DNA of 64,000 nucleotides, taken from contig JADJKB010000003.1 of the NCBI GenBank assembly GCA_016706225.1, positions 1,240,001 to 1,304,000 on the forward strand, in the 5' to 3' direction. Both the position numbers and the translations under genes were made by a program. The DNA is from Myxococcales bacterium (GTDB taxonomy: Bacteria; Myxococcota_A; Polyangia; Polyangiales; Polyangiaceae). Below are positions 16,945 through 27,451 of the stretch, piece by piece; positions within the stretch are counted from its first letter, which is position 1; every line of letters begins with the position of its first letter. The notes beneath the pieces were generated by a model, which was given only the letters and a program-made list of their open reading frames with translations, ran no database searches and was not told where the DNA came from.

Positions 16945-18009
16945 ATGATGCGAAACCCGATCTCGATTGCGAAGCTCCGCGCCACCGTCCTCTCCGCAAG
17001 CATCCTCCTCGGCTGCATCGGCTCGAGCACAGTGGCTCAGGCCCAAGGCGCGCCCCCCGAGAGCGCCACCGCCGAGCAGAAAAAGACGGCGCAAAAGGCC
17101 TTCGAACAGGGACTGAAAGCGGCGAAGGCGAAAAAACACGACGACGCGTTGGCGGCCTTCAAGGAGTCCTACGGTGCCGTCGCGAGCCCGAACTCGCATT
17201 TGATGGTGGCGCGCGAGCTGGTGGAGCTCGGTCGCTTGGAAGAGGCCTGGGCCGAATATGAGGCGACGATCGCCGAGGCAGACGCTGCGGCACAAAAGGA
17301 TCCGAAGTACGCGGACACCGCGACTGGCGCCAAGAACGAACAGAAAGATCTGCGCGGCAAGCTCGGGTTCTTGAAGCTGGACGTGGGAAGCCCTGGACCC
17401 GGGTCGCGAGTGACCGTCAAGGGCAAGGAGATCCCCCAGGCAGATTGGGGCAAGCCGATCGCCGTTGCACCTGGCCCGGTCCGCGTCGAGCTCGTGGCGA
17501 CCGACGGCAAGGAAATAGTGCAAGAGGTCAGTGCCACCGCTGGCACCGAGACTCCGGTCTCGTTGGCTCCAGCGGCTGCGGCTCCGGCTGCGGCTCCGGC
17601 TGCGGGTTCTGGAGACGCTTCCGGCAAACTCGAGGCGTCGACCAGTGGCGGCGGGCCGAGCATGCGAACCTGGGCGTACATTGCCGGTGGCGTTGGCGTC
17701 GCAGGGCTCGCGACCTTCGGCATCTTCGGCGCGATGAACAACGCTAAACACAGCAAGCTCGAAGACGAGTGCAAGAACGGCACGTGCCCCTCGAACCTCC
17801 AAGAAGAGCGCGACGCGGGCAAGCGCTACCAGACGATCGCAAACGTCGGTCTGGTCGTTGGTGTCGTCGGCCTCGGGACCGGCACGGTGCTCTATCTGGT
17901 AGGCAACAAGAAGACCGAGAAGACTGCGGTCCTTCCGAAGAAGCGCGGACCGCGCGTCGATTCGGTAGGCGTTGGTTACCAGTCCGTGCTGTTGACGGGC
18001 TCGTTCTAG
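16945..18009 (+). CDS. TPR-containing exported protein with two C-terminal membrane helices
   Basis: A signal peptide (ending near VAQAQ) is followed by TPR-like helices (QKAFEQGLKAAKAKKHDDALAAF), a beta domain with PEGA-like strands (residues ~150-195), an Ala/Pro linker, and two membrane helices separated by a ~45-residue loop with two cysteines (CKNGTC). The protein ends in phenylalanine after a short beta strand. The architecture closely matches the protein at 30694. It lies 24 bp behind the pseudokinase gene, so the two probably form an operon and may act together at the cell envelope. Confidence 0.65.
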   Translation: MMRNPISIAKLRATVLSASILLGCIGSSTVAQAQGAPPESATAEQKKTAQKAFEQGLKAAKAKKHDDALAAFKESYGAVASPNSHLMVARELVELGRLEEAWAEYEATIAEADAAAQKDPKYADTATGAKNEQKDLRGKLGFLKLDVGSPGPGSRVTVKGKEIPQADWGKPIAVAPGPVRVELVATDGKEIVQEVSATAGTETPVSLAPAAAAPAAAPAAGSGDASGKLEASTSGGGPSMRTWAYIAGGVGVAGLATFGIFGAMNNAKHSKLEDECKNGTCPSNLQEERDAGKRYQTIANVGLVVGVVGLGTGTVLYLVGNKKTEKTAVLPKKRGPRVDSVGVGYQSVLLTGSF

Positions 18010-18091
18010 CCGCCCCAACAGCGGAGGGCGTGTCCGTATTCTCGGACGAACGGACAGCCCGACGGAATTCTGCGAGCGACGCGCTCGAGCC

Positions 18092-18120
18092 TTGACGGCT
18101 CCGGGTACGGGACGCAACCT
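18092..18120 (+). promoter_or_regulatory. Possible promoter for the sigma factor gene
   Basis: TTGACG (18092-18097) followed after 17 bp by CAACCT. The -35 is good, the -10 poor. Confidence 0.25.
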
Positions 18121-18143
18121 GTCCCGTCCCTCGGGGCCCGTCG

Positions 18144-19256
18144 ATGGCAGTGCGCAAAAAGAAGAGCCAAGCTCGCTCCAAAGAGCCGAGACCAAGCGAA
18201 GAGCGAGAGGCCGGCGACGAGGCCGGCGACGAGGCCGACGGCTCGGACGACGCGGACGATGAGGGTGACGACGGCGACGGCGACGGCGACGGCGACGAAG
18301 AGCTCGCAGGAGACCCCGACGACGAGGCCTTCGTGGACACGACCGCCGAGGCCGTCGAGGACGTGCCCGTGGTCACGAAGGTCGATCGCGAGTCGTCGCT
18401 CGCACGCCTCGACCCAATGGCCATCTACATGCGGGAGGTCCAGCGCCACCCGCTGCTCAGCGTCGAAGAGACGCACGCTCTCGCGGTGAAGTACTCCGAG
18501 ACGCAAGACGTGGACGCAGCGGCGCGACTGGTGACGGCGAACCTGCGGCTGGTCGTGAAGATTGCCTACGAGTATCGGCGCGCCTATCGCAACATGATGG
18601 ACCTCGTGCAAGAGGGGAACATCGGGCTGATGCAGGCGGTGAAGCGCTACGACCCGTACCGTGGTGTGAAGCTCTCGAGCTACGCAGCCTGGTGGATCCG
18701 CGCCTACATCTTGCGCTTCATCCTCAACAACTGGCGCATGGTGAAGATCGGCACCACCCAGGCGCAGCGCAAGTTGTTCTTCAATCTCAGCAAGGAGAAA
18801 CAGCGCCTGACCGCCATGGGCATCGAGCCCACCCACGCCGAGATCGCCAAGCGCCTGGACGTCTCCGAGTCTGACGTGGTCGAGATGGACCGGCGCCTGG
18901 CGCGCTCCGACGCCTCGCTCGACGCAAGCGTCGGCGACAGCGAGGGGCGGCAGACCTCGCGCATGGATCTGCTGCCCGCGGCGTCTGCCGGCCCCGACGA
19001 GCGGGTGGAGTCGAGTGAAATTCAGGAGCTTTTGAAGGAGCACCTGGCGGAGTTCCGCAAGACGCTCAAGGACAAGGACGTCGCCATCTTCGACAAGCGC
19101 TTGATCGCCGACGAACCGCTGACGCTGCAGGAGCTCGGCAACGAGTTCGGGGTCTCGCGAGAGCGGGTGCGGCAGATCGAGGCTCGCCTGACCGGCAAGC
19201 TGCGCGCATTTCTGAAAGAGCGACTGGGCGACGCCGTCGGCGTGGGCGGCGCCTGA
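18144..19256 (+). CDS. rpoH: RNA polymerase sigma factor, RpoH-like
   Basis: Sigma-70 family factor. Regions 1.2 to 2.4 run from DPMAIYMREVQRHPLL to the WWIRAYILRFILNNWRMVKI segment, followed by QRKLFFNL, the RpoH box that marks heat-shock sigma factors. Region 4 ends in the helix-turn-helix GVSRERVRQIEARL. The first ~85 residues are an unusual acidic extension of Glu/Asp/Gly repeats not found in enterobacterial RpoH (284 residues). Myxobacteria carry several RpoH-like factors with developmental roles (SigB/SigC type), so a heat-shock role is not certain. rsmI follows 10 bp downstream. Confidence 0.85.
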   Translation: MAVRKKKSQARSKEPRPSEEREAGDEAGDEADGSDDADDEGDDGDGDGDGDEELAGDPDDEAFVDTTAEAVEDVPVVTKVDRESSLARLDPMAIYMREVQRHPLLSVEETHALAVKYSETQDVDAAARLVTANLRLVVKIAYEYRRAYRNMMDLVQEGNIGLMQAVKRYDPYRGVKLSSYAAWWIRAYILRFILNNWRMVKIGTTQAQRKLFFNLSKEKQRLTAMGIEPTHAEIAKRLDVSESDVVEMDRRLARSDASLDASVGDSEGRQTSRMDLLPAASAGPDERVESSEIQELLKEHLAEFRKTLKDKDVAIFDKRLIADEPLTLQELGNEFGVSRERVRQIEARLTGKLRAFLKERLGDAVGVGGA

Positions 19257-19266
19257 AGTCACGCGC

Positions 19267-20115
19267 ATGACTGGCAGCGCGCCCGGCAGGCTCGTCCTCG
19301 TGGGGACGCCCATCGGAAATCTGGGGGACATCACGCTGCGCGCCGTCGAGGCCTTGCGTTCTGCGGATCGCATCGCCGCCGAGGATACGAGGCGCTCGCG
19401 CAACCTGCTCACTCACCTCGGCATCACGGGCAAACCTCTGGTGTCGCTCGACGCCAATGCGAGCCCGCGCAAGCTCGACGCCCTGCTCGAGCACATCGCG
19501 CGGGGAGAGTGCGTGGCATTCGTCACGGACGCCGGCATGCCCGCAGTGAGTGATCCTGGGACCGAGCTGGTGAGGGCCGCGCGAGCGCGAGGGGTCGAGG
19601 TCACGGTAATTCCGGGGCCATCGGCGGTGACCACGGCCGTGGCGCTCTCGGGCCTGGTGGACGCGGCCTTCTTCTTCATGGGCTTTCTTCCGCGTCAGGG
19701 CCCCAAACGCACGACAGCCCTCGATCTGGTGGCGGGGACCCCGGAGCCCGTCGTGCTGTTCGAGGCACCCAACCGCACGGCGGCGACGTTGGCGGCGCTT
19801 GCCGAGCGCATGCCAGCGCGGCGCGCAGCGGTCTGCCGGGAGCTGACCAAGTTGCACGAGGAAGTGCTGTGCGACGAGCTCCGAACCCTGGCGGCCGACG
19901 AGCGCGAGTACCGCGGCGAGGTCGTGATCGTGCTCGCCCCGGTGGAAGTGAGCAGCGCCGCGGACCAGCCGAGCGACGAAGAGCTCGACGCACGAATCCG
20001 ACGCGAGCTGGAAAAAGGTGGCTCGGCGCGCGACGTCGCCGACCTCTTGACCGACTGGAGTGGCCGCCCGCGCCGGGCAGTCTACGCCCGGGTCACCGCA
20101 CACAAGCGCGGTTAG
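19267..20115 (+). CDS. rsmI: 16S rRNA (cytidine1402-2'-O)-methyltransferase RsmI
   Basis: Tetrapyrrole-methylase-fold enzyme that uses S-adenosylmethionine to methylate the ribose of C1402 in 16S rRNA. Signature motifs are LVGTPIGNLGD at the N-terminus, AAEDTRRSRNLL, FVTDAGMPAVSDPG, PGPSAVTTAVALSG and FEAPNRTAATL. Length (282) is normal for the family. It starts 10 bp after the sigma factor gene and is probably co-transcribed. Confidence 0.93.
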   Translation: MTGSAPGRLVLVGTPIGNLGDITLRAVEALRSADRIAAEDTRRSRNLLTHLGITGKPLVSLDANASPRKLDALLEHIARGECVAFVTDAGMPAVSDPGTELVRAARARGVEVTVIPGPSAVTTAVALSGLVDAAFFFMGFLPRQGPKRTTALDLVAGTPEPVVLFEAPNRTAATLAALAERMPARRAAVCRELTKLHEEVLCDELRTLAADEREYRGEVVIVLAPVEVSSAADQPSDEELDARIRRELEKGGSARDVADLLTDWSGRPRRAVYARVTAHKRG

Positions 20116-20154
20116 CTCCCCTCGCGCTGGGAAAGGCGCCCGGCAACGCGGTCG

Positions 20155-20325
20155 CTACGTCCCTGGGCGCTTGCCCTTCGCCTGTCCCTCGTCCCGTGTG
20201 AAACGTCTGTGGCAGACCCGACACGCGTAGCGCGACGCCTTGGCCTTCGGTGGGCGCGCCTGGACCTCGCCGCAGTGCGGGCAGACCAATCGCAAGAGAC
20301 CCGTGGAAGCCAGGAATACCGCCAC
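20155..20325 (-). CDS. Tiny zinc-ribbon protein
   Basis: A 56-codon frame starting at GTG 20325. It encodes LVCPHCGEVQ and YACRVCHRRF, two CxxC knuckles 18 residues apart, then a basic tail. This is a classic zinc ribbon, so the frame is probably real despite its size. The start is uncertain because other GTG/TTG codons are near. It is convergent with rsmI (39 bp apart). A role in nucleic-acid binding is inference. Confidence 0.5.
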   Translation of the reverse strand: MAVFLASTGLLRLVCPHCGEVQARPPKAKASRYACRVCHRRFTRDEGQAKGKRPGT

Positions 20326-20661
20326 CGAGTCAGGGTAGCGCCGTCCGACCCAGGGTCCAGGTCGGGGCGCGCATCGCAGTCATTTTAGTTGCCACCGACC
20401 TGGACCGCCGAGTGAAATGGGCGGCTTTGGAGGGTCGATGCAGGGAGGCAGCGTGCAGATCTGCTGCCCATGAGCGGACCGCCCGCGCGCTGAGCCCGCG
20501 TCGAGTTCGTCGGCCGCTGGCCGTGAGGCTCCGCGACGCGCCGCCCCCGGTCCCTGGAAGCCAGCGGGCACTCCCAATCGCCCCCGGCAAAGCGCGGAAA
20601 CTCCGGGGAAATCCGGGCGCTCCGAGCGACCGTGAACCTGTGCTAAGACGCTCGCTCCACC
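20326..20661. other. Intergenic region upstream of ffh
   Basis: About 335 bp with no supported gene. I checked for a 4.5S/SRP RNA, which would fit next to ffh, but saw no conserved GGAAGGAAGCAG-type loop. A TAAGAC hexamer lies 12 nt before the ffh start. Confidence 0.4.
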
Positions 20662-22268
<1,607 letters not shown>

Positions 22269-22269
<1 letters not shown>

Positions 22270-22913
22270 TGTTGCTCGTGCGACTCGCTCTCGGAGCGAT
22301 GCTCTCGTGGTCTCTGGTCGGTTGCAGCCAGCCCGAACCAAAACAAGATCCCGCGTCGATCGACACGAACCTCGCCGCGTACGTGCTCGACGAGGTGCCG
22401 AGCGACGTGAAGAACCCGACCTTCGTCGACTTCGAGAGCAAGGTTCAGCTGATTGGCTGGGAGATCGAGCCGACGGGCGTGATCGCACCCGGGCAGCCGA
22501 TGAAGCTCAAGCTCTACTGGAAGAGCTCCCAGAAACTCAGCCCCGGTTGGAGCCTATTCACCCACCTGGTCGCGCCGGGTGGCGCCCGGATCGACGCCAA
22601 CGTGAACGGCATCGCCTTCGACGACATGGGGCCGCTCCGCAGCCGCACCGGCGGCAACTCCATGCAGGCGCTCCCGCCGAGCGCGTGGCAGCCGGGAAAG
22701 ATCTACGTCGACATGCAGGACCTGCAGATGCCACAGCAGGTGCATGTGCCCGAGGTCAGCATCGTGGTCGGTGTCTGGAAGGGCCAGAGCCGGCTCGACG
22801 TCATCAGCGGTTCTTCGGATCGTGAGCGACGGGCCATCGTCGTCAACGTGAGGACCGGAGTGGTTCCCCCGCCGCCGGCCGTACGAGCCGAACGGCCACA
22901 ACAGAAATCCTGA
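22269..22913 (+). CDS. Lipoprotein, short paralog of the following gene
   Basis: The signal peptide ends in LVGC. The ~190-residue mature part is clearly related to the first half of the next protein: AAYVLDEVPSDV against KAYVLDKAPDDM, LKLYWKSSQKLSPGWSLFTHLV against VTMYWRADKKLENGWNLFTHVL, and matching ends (DRERRAIVVNVRTG against DRENRGIVANIATG). It looks like a beta-sandwich domain, also seen at the C-terminus of some glycosyltransferase-39-type proteins, but the function is unknown. ATG 22269 overlaps the ffh stop. Confidence 0.7.
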
Positions 22914-22929
22914 GCTCGGAGGCTCCCGC

Positions 22930-24414
22930 ATGCGTCGCTTCGAAACGACCCTGGCCGCCCTGGTCGCCACGTTCTGCCTTGCCGGTTGTGTCGGCGGCTC
23001 CACCGACACCAGCAAAGAGGACAAAGAGCGCCTGAAGGCCTACGTGCTCGACAAGGCACCGGACGACATGCCGGTGAAGCTCAACATCAACTTCGACGGC
23101 AAGGTGACGCTGATCGGCGCGAAGATCACGCCGGCCGGTCAGGCCAAGCCCGGTACGCAGGTGAAGGTCACCATGTACTGGCGCGCCGACAAGAAGCTCG
23201 AGAACGGCTGGAACCTGTTCACCCACGTGCTCGACGGTTCCGGTGAGCGCGTCTTGAACATCGACAACGTCGGACCCATTCGCGAGTGGAAGGGCGACAA
23301 ACAAGCCCTGTCACCCAGCCAGTGGGAACCCGGCAAGGTCTACGTCGACGAACAAGATTTCACCGTTCCGAACAACCTGAAGACCGACAAGGTCCAGGTC
23401 ACAACCGGGATCTGGCGCGAGAACGACCGGCTCAAGATCGTGAGCGGCCCCGCAGATCGGGAGAACCGCGGCATCGTCGCCAACATCGCGACCGGCGCGC
23501 CGGCCCCGACCACACCCGAGCCGAGCACCCGGGTCCCCGCAATCAGGGTCGACAAGGTCAGCGACGCGAAGATCAAGCTGGACGGTAAGCTCGACGAACC
23601 GGCCTGGGCCACGGCCCCGAGCACCGGACCCTTCGTGGACGTGCAGAACGGTCGGCCGAACCCCGGGTTTCCGGTCAGCGGCAGCGTGAAGCTGCTGTGG
23701 GACGATCAGAACGTGTACCTCGGCTTCGACATCAAAGATCCGGACGTGATCGGCGGCTTCGACAAGAAGGAGAAGGATCCGCACCTCTGGACGAAGGACA
23801 CCGTCGAGATCATGGTCGACCCCGACGGCGACGGCGACAACAAGGACTACTACGAGATCCAGGTCAATCCCGAGGGCATGATCTTCGACTCGCAGTTCGA
23901 CGACTACAACTCGCCCAAGAAGGATCCGGATGGACCGTTCGGCCACCAGGAGTGGGACGCCAAGCTGAAGAGCGGTGTCGTCGTGAACGGCACGCTCGAC
24001 AAGCCGGATGACAAGGACCAGGGCTACGTTGTCGAACTGGCCATTCCGTGGAAGAGCTTCGGCAAAGCAAAGAACACTCCGCCGAAGGTCGGCGACATCT
24101 GGCGCATGAACTTCTACGCGATGCAGCAGAACAACGGTGTTGCCTGGAGCCCGATCCTGAAACAGGGCAACTTCCACAGGGCGAGCCGCTTCGGCCGGGT
24201 GATGTTCGCAGACAAGGGCTACGTGCCGCCGGTGCCGTTCGGCGCCGCCGCGCCCGTGCTGCCCATGGCCACACCGCAGATGCCGCTGCCGCTCGGCTCA
24301 GGTCAGCCGACCGGGCTCGGCGGCAACGTGCCGCGCCTGCGTTTGGCGCCCGGCATCGTGCGCGCGCCGTCACCTGTGGCGCCGCCGCCTCCTCCTCCCA
24401 AGCCCCAACCTTGA
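22930..24414 (+). CDS. Lipoprotein fusing a paralogous beta domain to a CBM9-like domain
   Basis: The signal peptide ends in LAGC. Residues ~30-190 are a paralog of the preceding lipoprotein. Residues ~205-430 resemble carbohydrate-binding module family 9/DOMON-type sandwiches: LDGKLDEPAWATAP, LLWDDQNVYLGFDIKDPDV, DTVEIMVDPDGDG and VELAIPWKSFG are all characteristic. A Pro-rich tail ends the protein. A GGAGG Shine-Dalgarno precedes ATG 22930. Probably a surface sugar-binding protein; the ligand is unknown. It follows its paralog by 16 bp. Confidence 0.75.
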   Translation: MRRFETTLAALVATFCLAGCVGGSTDTSKEDKERLKAYVLDKAPDDMPVKLNINFDGKVTLIGAKITPAGQAKPGTQVKVTMYWRADKKLENGWNLFTHVLDGSGERVLNIDNVGPIREWKGDKQALSPSQWEPGKVYVDEQDFTVPNNLKTDKVQVTTGIWRENDRLKIVSGPADRENRGIVANIATGAPAPTTPEPSTRVPAIRVDKVSDAKIKLDGKLDEPAWATAPSTGPFVDVQNGRPNPGFPVSGSVKLLWDDQNVYLGFDIKDPDVIGGFDKKEKDPHLWTKDTVEIMVDPDGDGDNKDYYEIQVNPEGMIFDSQFDDYNSPKKDPDGPFGHQEWDAKLKSGVVVNGTLDKPDDKDQGYVVELAIPWKSFGKAKNTPPKVGDIWRMNFYAMQQNNGVAWSPILKQGNFHRASRFGRVMFADKGYVPPVPFGAAAPVLPMATPQMPLPLGSGQPTGLGGNVPRLRLAPGIVRAPSPVAPPPPPPKPQP

Positions 24415-24418
24415 ACGG

Positions 24419-25450
24419 TCAGCGCCCCAGGTAGAGCCCGCGATCTGCGCGCGCTCCGCCTTCCCGCTCCGGCGCGCGATCCCCGTTGATGGGTTTGTCG
24501 TGCCAGAACTCCCAGCTCTGGTCACGGTAGTTCCACGACAGCACCGTGAAGCGTGTGTCCGTCACGTGCACCACGGCGAAGCTCCACTGCTCGTGTTTGG
24601 TCGCACCGACGTTGTACACGTCCACACCCTCCCACTGATAGCGACCCGAAGCATGGTAGTGCCCGTGGAACAGGCCCACCACGTTGTACCCGAATAGAAC
24701 CCGCGCCAGGTCCGCGCGGTAGCGGCCCTCTCCAAACCAGTTGTTGTCCGACCACGGACCGCGCAGCGGGAAGTGAAAGTAGATCACGACCGGGCGCTCC
24801 TTGCCGACGCGCGTCAGGTCCGCCGAGAGGAACGCGAGGGCTTCGTCGTCGGGCGCCTCCCCCAGGTTCACCACGCGCAGATCGTCCCAGTCGAACGCGT
24901 AGCGTGGCGCGCCGTGGCGCTCGGTGATGCGGTCCAGCGTGTACCAGCTGTGGTGTTTGTCGTGGTTGCCGTAGGCCTCGAACACCGGGAAGTGAAGCTC
25001 GCCATCGTGACCGTCGAGCCCGTACAGCTTCACGAAGTGCCGCCACTGCCAGGGCTCTCCGTTTTCGGTCAGGTCACCGGAGATCAACACACCCCGAGGC
25101 ACCCCGACCTTGCCGCCGAGCTCGCCTGGGAGCGCACGACCGGACATCGAGTTCATGTCGCGGATCTGGCGCAGGTTGATGCGATCGCTTTCGGCCGGGT
25201 CACTCACCGGCTCTCGGAGCCCGCCGTCGACGCCCGCCTCGGAGGCCGCAAAACCGACGTGCGTGTCGGACGCGACGATGAACGTGAGATCGAGCCCGCC
25301 AAGGCGCTGGCGTCGGGTCGGTGGAGTGCGTTCCGCGGTGCCTGAGGCCGCGACGGAGGTCGCATGGGGGGGCAGCAACCGTGGGCGCATCACGGTCGTC
25401 ACGCCGACGACGGCGAGAAGAACACCGGCTACCCCGGCCACGAACGGCAT
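24419..25450 (-). CDS. Exported calcineurin-like metallophosphoesterase
   Basis: The N-terminus has a single hydrophobic anchor or signal. The dinuclear-metal motifs are complete: ASDTHVG, SGDLTENG, YGNHDKHH, HFPL and HGHYH, in the right order. The fold hydrolyses phosphomonoesters or diesters; this long form resembles secreted calcineurin-like phosphatases (for example purple-acid-like or PI-type), but the substrate cannot be read. ATG 25450 is used; a GTG at 25462 is also in frame. It is convergent with the CBM9 lipoprotein, 4 bp away. Confidence 0.8.
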   Translation of the reverse strand: MPFVAGVAGVLLAVVGVTTVMRPRLLPPHATSVAASGTAERTPPTRRQRLGGLDLTFIVASDTHVGFAASEAGVDGGLREPVSDPAESDRINLRQIRDMNSMSGRALPGELGGKVGVPRGVLISGDLTENGEPWQWRHFVKLYGLDGHDGELHFPVFEAYGNHDKHHSWYTLDRITERHGAPRYAFDWDDLRVVNLGEAPDDEALAFLSADLTRVGKERPVVIYFHFPLRGPWSDNNWFGEGRYRADLARVLFGYNVVGLFHGHYHASGRYQWEGVDVYNVGATKHEQWSFAVVHVTDTRFTVLSWNYRDQSWEFWHDKPINGDRAPEREGGARADRGLYLGR

Positions 25451-25527
25451 GCGGCGGCTCACTCCAGGGACAGGATGCGGCGAGCCCGGAGTCGCGGCAA
25501 GCGAGGCCCGGCGGGCGGCCGATCGCC

Positions 25528-25950
25528 TCAGTTCAGCTTGAACTTGGCGACGACGCGCCCTTCGATTTCACTGCAGCGCGTCGCCTGCTGCTTGCCGGCG
25601 GCGACGTCACGCTCGGCTTCGAGCAAGAGCTCCCCGGCGCGTTCGGCCGCTTTGCTGCCGGCGTCCGAGCTCAGGGATTTTTTCACCGCGCGCACCGCGT
25701 CGAGACCCTTGGTGTAAAGCTCGTAGGCGGATACACAGGTGCGCTTGAGCTCGGATGAGTCCACACCCGTGCTCTCGATGGCACGGAGCGCCGCCAGGCG
25801 GGCGAGCTTGTCTTCGTTGTCGGCCTCGCGCAGCGCTCGCACGGCCACCACCACACGCTCCGCGTCCGCGCGCTCGTTCGCGTTGGGACCGCCCTGACAC
25901 TCGAGCGCCAAGAGCCCCAACACGAACGCGAGTGTGCGACCGCCGAGCAC
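25528..25950 (-). CDS. Small helical lipoprotein
   Basis: From GTG 25950 the protein begins VLGGRTLAFVLGLLALEC, a lipobox signal, followed by ~115 mostly helical residues with regularly spaced Ala/Arg/Glu and three cysteines. Coiled-coil or TPR-like. The long frame reaching 26073 overlaps the upstream gene and lacks a signal, so the shorter form is chosen; a CTG start overlapping the upstream stop is another possibility. It is 14 bp behind the zinc-ribbon membrane gene. Function unknown. Confidence 0.5.
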   Translation of the reverse strand: MLGGRTLAFVLGLLALECQGGPNANERADAERVVVAVRALREADNEDKLARLAALRAIESTGVDSSELKRTCVSAYELYTKGLDAVRAVKKSLSSDAGSKAAERAGELLLEAERDVAAGKQQATRCSEIEGRVVAKFKLN

Positions 25951-25964
25951 CCGTCGCAGCGACG

Positions 25965-26501
25965 TCAGTCGGCCGTCCTGGGCGCGGGTCCCATCTGCAC
26001 TCGCTCGCCAACATACGAGCCGATCAACGTGAAGAAGACACCCAGTGCGCTCATGAGCACGTACATCCACCACGGCATCGTCTTGACGGTTTGGCTACGG
26101 AGCAAGAGGAACGCCGTCGGAATGGCGACCAAGAACGCCGCCACGACCGGCTCGACGAAGGTGCGGCCGGGCGAGATCAACCCGATCAGGAGCCCGCCGA
26201 TGAACCAAACGGGGATCGCGATCAGCATGCCTGCCGAACCTTCGAAGTCGAAGGCAGGCACCACCATGGGCAGTCCCATCACGATGGCAGCCGTCAGCAC
26301 ACCCTGGATCACCAGCGCGATGGCGAACCACATCAGGCTGAAGCCCTCTTGCTGATAACGGCGCTCGAGCTCCTCTTGCCGCGACATGACGCGCTTGAGG
26401 TCCTCGACCTTCGCGCCGCACGACACACACCGGCTGTTGGGCAGCGGCGAGTTGTTCTTGAAGCCACACGAGGGGCAGATGATCTTCTTCGGAACGGCCA
26501 T
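25965..26501 (-). CDS. Zinc-ribbon membrane protein, four helices
   Basis: The N-terminus has CPSCGFKN and CVSCGAKV, a zinc ribbon, followed by a short coiled-coil linker (RQEELERRYQQ) and four membrane helices. Such ribbon-plus-helices proteins are common in bacteria and of unknown function; they may sense or assemble membrane complexes. It heads a minus-strand group with the lipoprotein at 25950 and perhaps the phosphoesterase. Confidence 0.65.
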   Translation of the reverse strand: MAVPKKIICPSCGFKNNSPLPNSRCVSCGAKVEDLKRVMSRQEELERRYQQEGFSLMWFAIALVIQGVLTAAIVMGLPMVVPAFDFEGSAGMLIAIPVWFIGGLLIGLISPGRTFVEPVVAAFLVAIPTAFLLLRSQTVKTMPWWMYVLMSALGVFFTLIGSYVGERVQMGPAPRTAD

Positions 26502-26634
26502 GGCGTCGGTGCGGCCCCATACCCTGGGGCTCGGGCGACCAGCCTAGCCGCAAATCCCAGGGGCGGAAAACAGCTGCGGCAGCGCCTCTGTGCGGCCGGC
26601 CGCGCGCCTGGGGCAAATCCGCGGTATATCGAAG

Positions 26635-26660
26635 GGGTCGGCCCGAGCTGGGGCCGACCC
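26635..26660 (+). promoter_or_regulatory. Perfect 10-bp inverted repeat in the leader of gene 26698
   Basis: GGGTCGGCCC (26635-26644) and GGGCCGACCC (26651-26660) flank a 6-nt loop. A TATATC hexamer lies just upstream at 26625 and a smaller GCCCG/CGGGC hairpin at 26671-26683. It may be a structured 5' leader or an operator. Confidence 0.4.
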
Positions 26661-26697
26661 TGGAACCAAAGCCCGAACCGGGCTGTCCCACCCCCCA

Positions 26698-27357
26698 ATG
26701 GCCAACCGTCCCGCCGCCGAGCTGGCGCAGATCGCGCTCCCGGTCGAGCCCGATCCCGAGCTCGAAGCGTTGCCGGCCCCGCGACGCCCGGGTCGCACGC
26801 TGACCTTGGTCACGATGGCAGTCACGGCGGCGCTGGCGCTCGTCATGACGTACGAGCTGCGCGGAGAAGCCAGTTATTCGCTGCGCGAGGGGACCCCGAC
26901 GGCCCTCGGGAATCTCACCGAGCTCACACCGCGACCCGAGCTCGCCAACACGTGGGTTCAGGGCGAAGGGCTCATGGGCTCGACCCACGCCGTCCGCTAC
27001 AGCCGCCCGCTCGAGTCCGGTTCGTACCGGCTTGCTCCCATCGCCGGGAACGATCGCCTCTGGGTGCAGGTTCGAGTGCCCGAAAACATGGAAGGCCCGC
27101 ACTTCGTGCCGCCGACCTCGTTCGTGGGTCGGATGGTGCCGCTGTCAGCCGCTGGCATCCGTCACTCGGGGCTCAAAGACGCCGCAGAGCGTGCGGTCCA
27201 GGGGGGCAAGTTGCCGGCGGACGCGTGGCTCCTGATCGAAGGAGAGGCGCCATCGACCACGCGCTGGGCACTGGGCCTCGTGCTGCTGTTCGTGGCGTTC
27301 GCGGCGTTCAACGTGTGGGGGCTCACGCGGTTGCTGCGACCTGTCGAAGACGGATAG
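26698..27357 (+). CDS. Hypothetical membrane protein with two helices
   Basis: 219 residues: a short cytosolic leader, a helix (TLTLVTMAVTAALALVM), a ~120-residue extracytoplasmic domain rich in beta-type residues, and a second helix close to the C-terminus (LVLLFVAFAAFNVWGL). The layout recalls two-helix envelope proteins, but no motif is recognised. ATG 26698 lies about 38 nt after the inverted repeat described above. Confidence 0.55.
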   Translation: MANRPAAELAQIALPVEPDPELEALPAPRRPGRTLTLVTMAVTAALALVMTYELRGEASYSLREGTPTALGNLTELTPRPELANTWVQGEGLMGSTHAVRYSRPLESGSYRLAPIAGNDRLWVQVRVPENMEGPHFVPPTSFVGRMVPLSAAGIRHSGLKDAAERAVQGGKLPADAWLLIEGEAPSTTRWALGLVLLFVAFAAFNVWGLTRLLRPVEDG

Positions 27358-27380
27358 GGCGTCGAATCCGTGGAATCGGC

Positions 27381-27398
27381 GGGCGCGGGCCCGCGCCC
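27381..27398. repeat. Perfect 18-bp palindrome between genes
   Basis: GGGCGCGGGCCCGCGCCC lies 24 bp after the stop at 27357 and upstream of purM. It could be a terminator without a T tract, or a regulatory site. Confidence 0.35.
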
Positions 27399-27451
27399 AC
27401 GGGCGCGGCACGGGCACGGGGAAGGCACACCAAGACCCCCGGAAAGATCCC

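Noticed and set aside
20326..20661. Possible SRP (4.5S) RNA next to ffh
   Set aside because: No conserved SRP RNA loop motif found on either strand; only a weak GGCAGC/GCTGCC hairpin.
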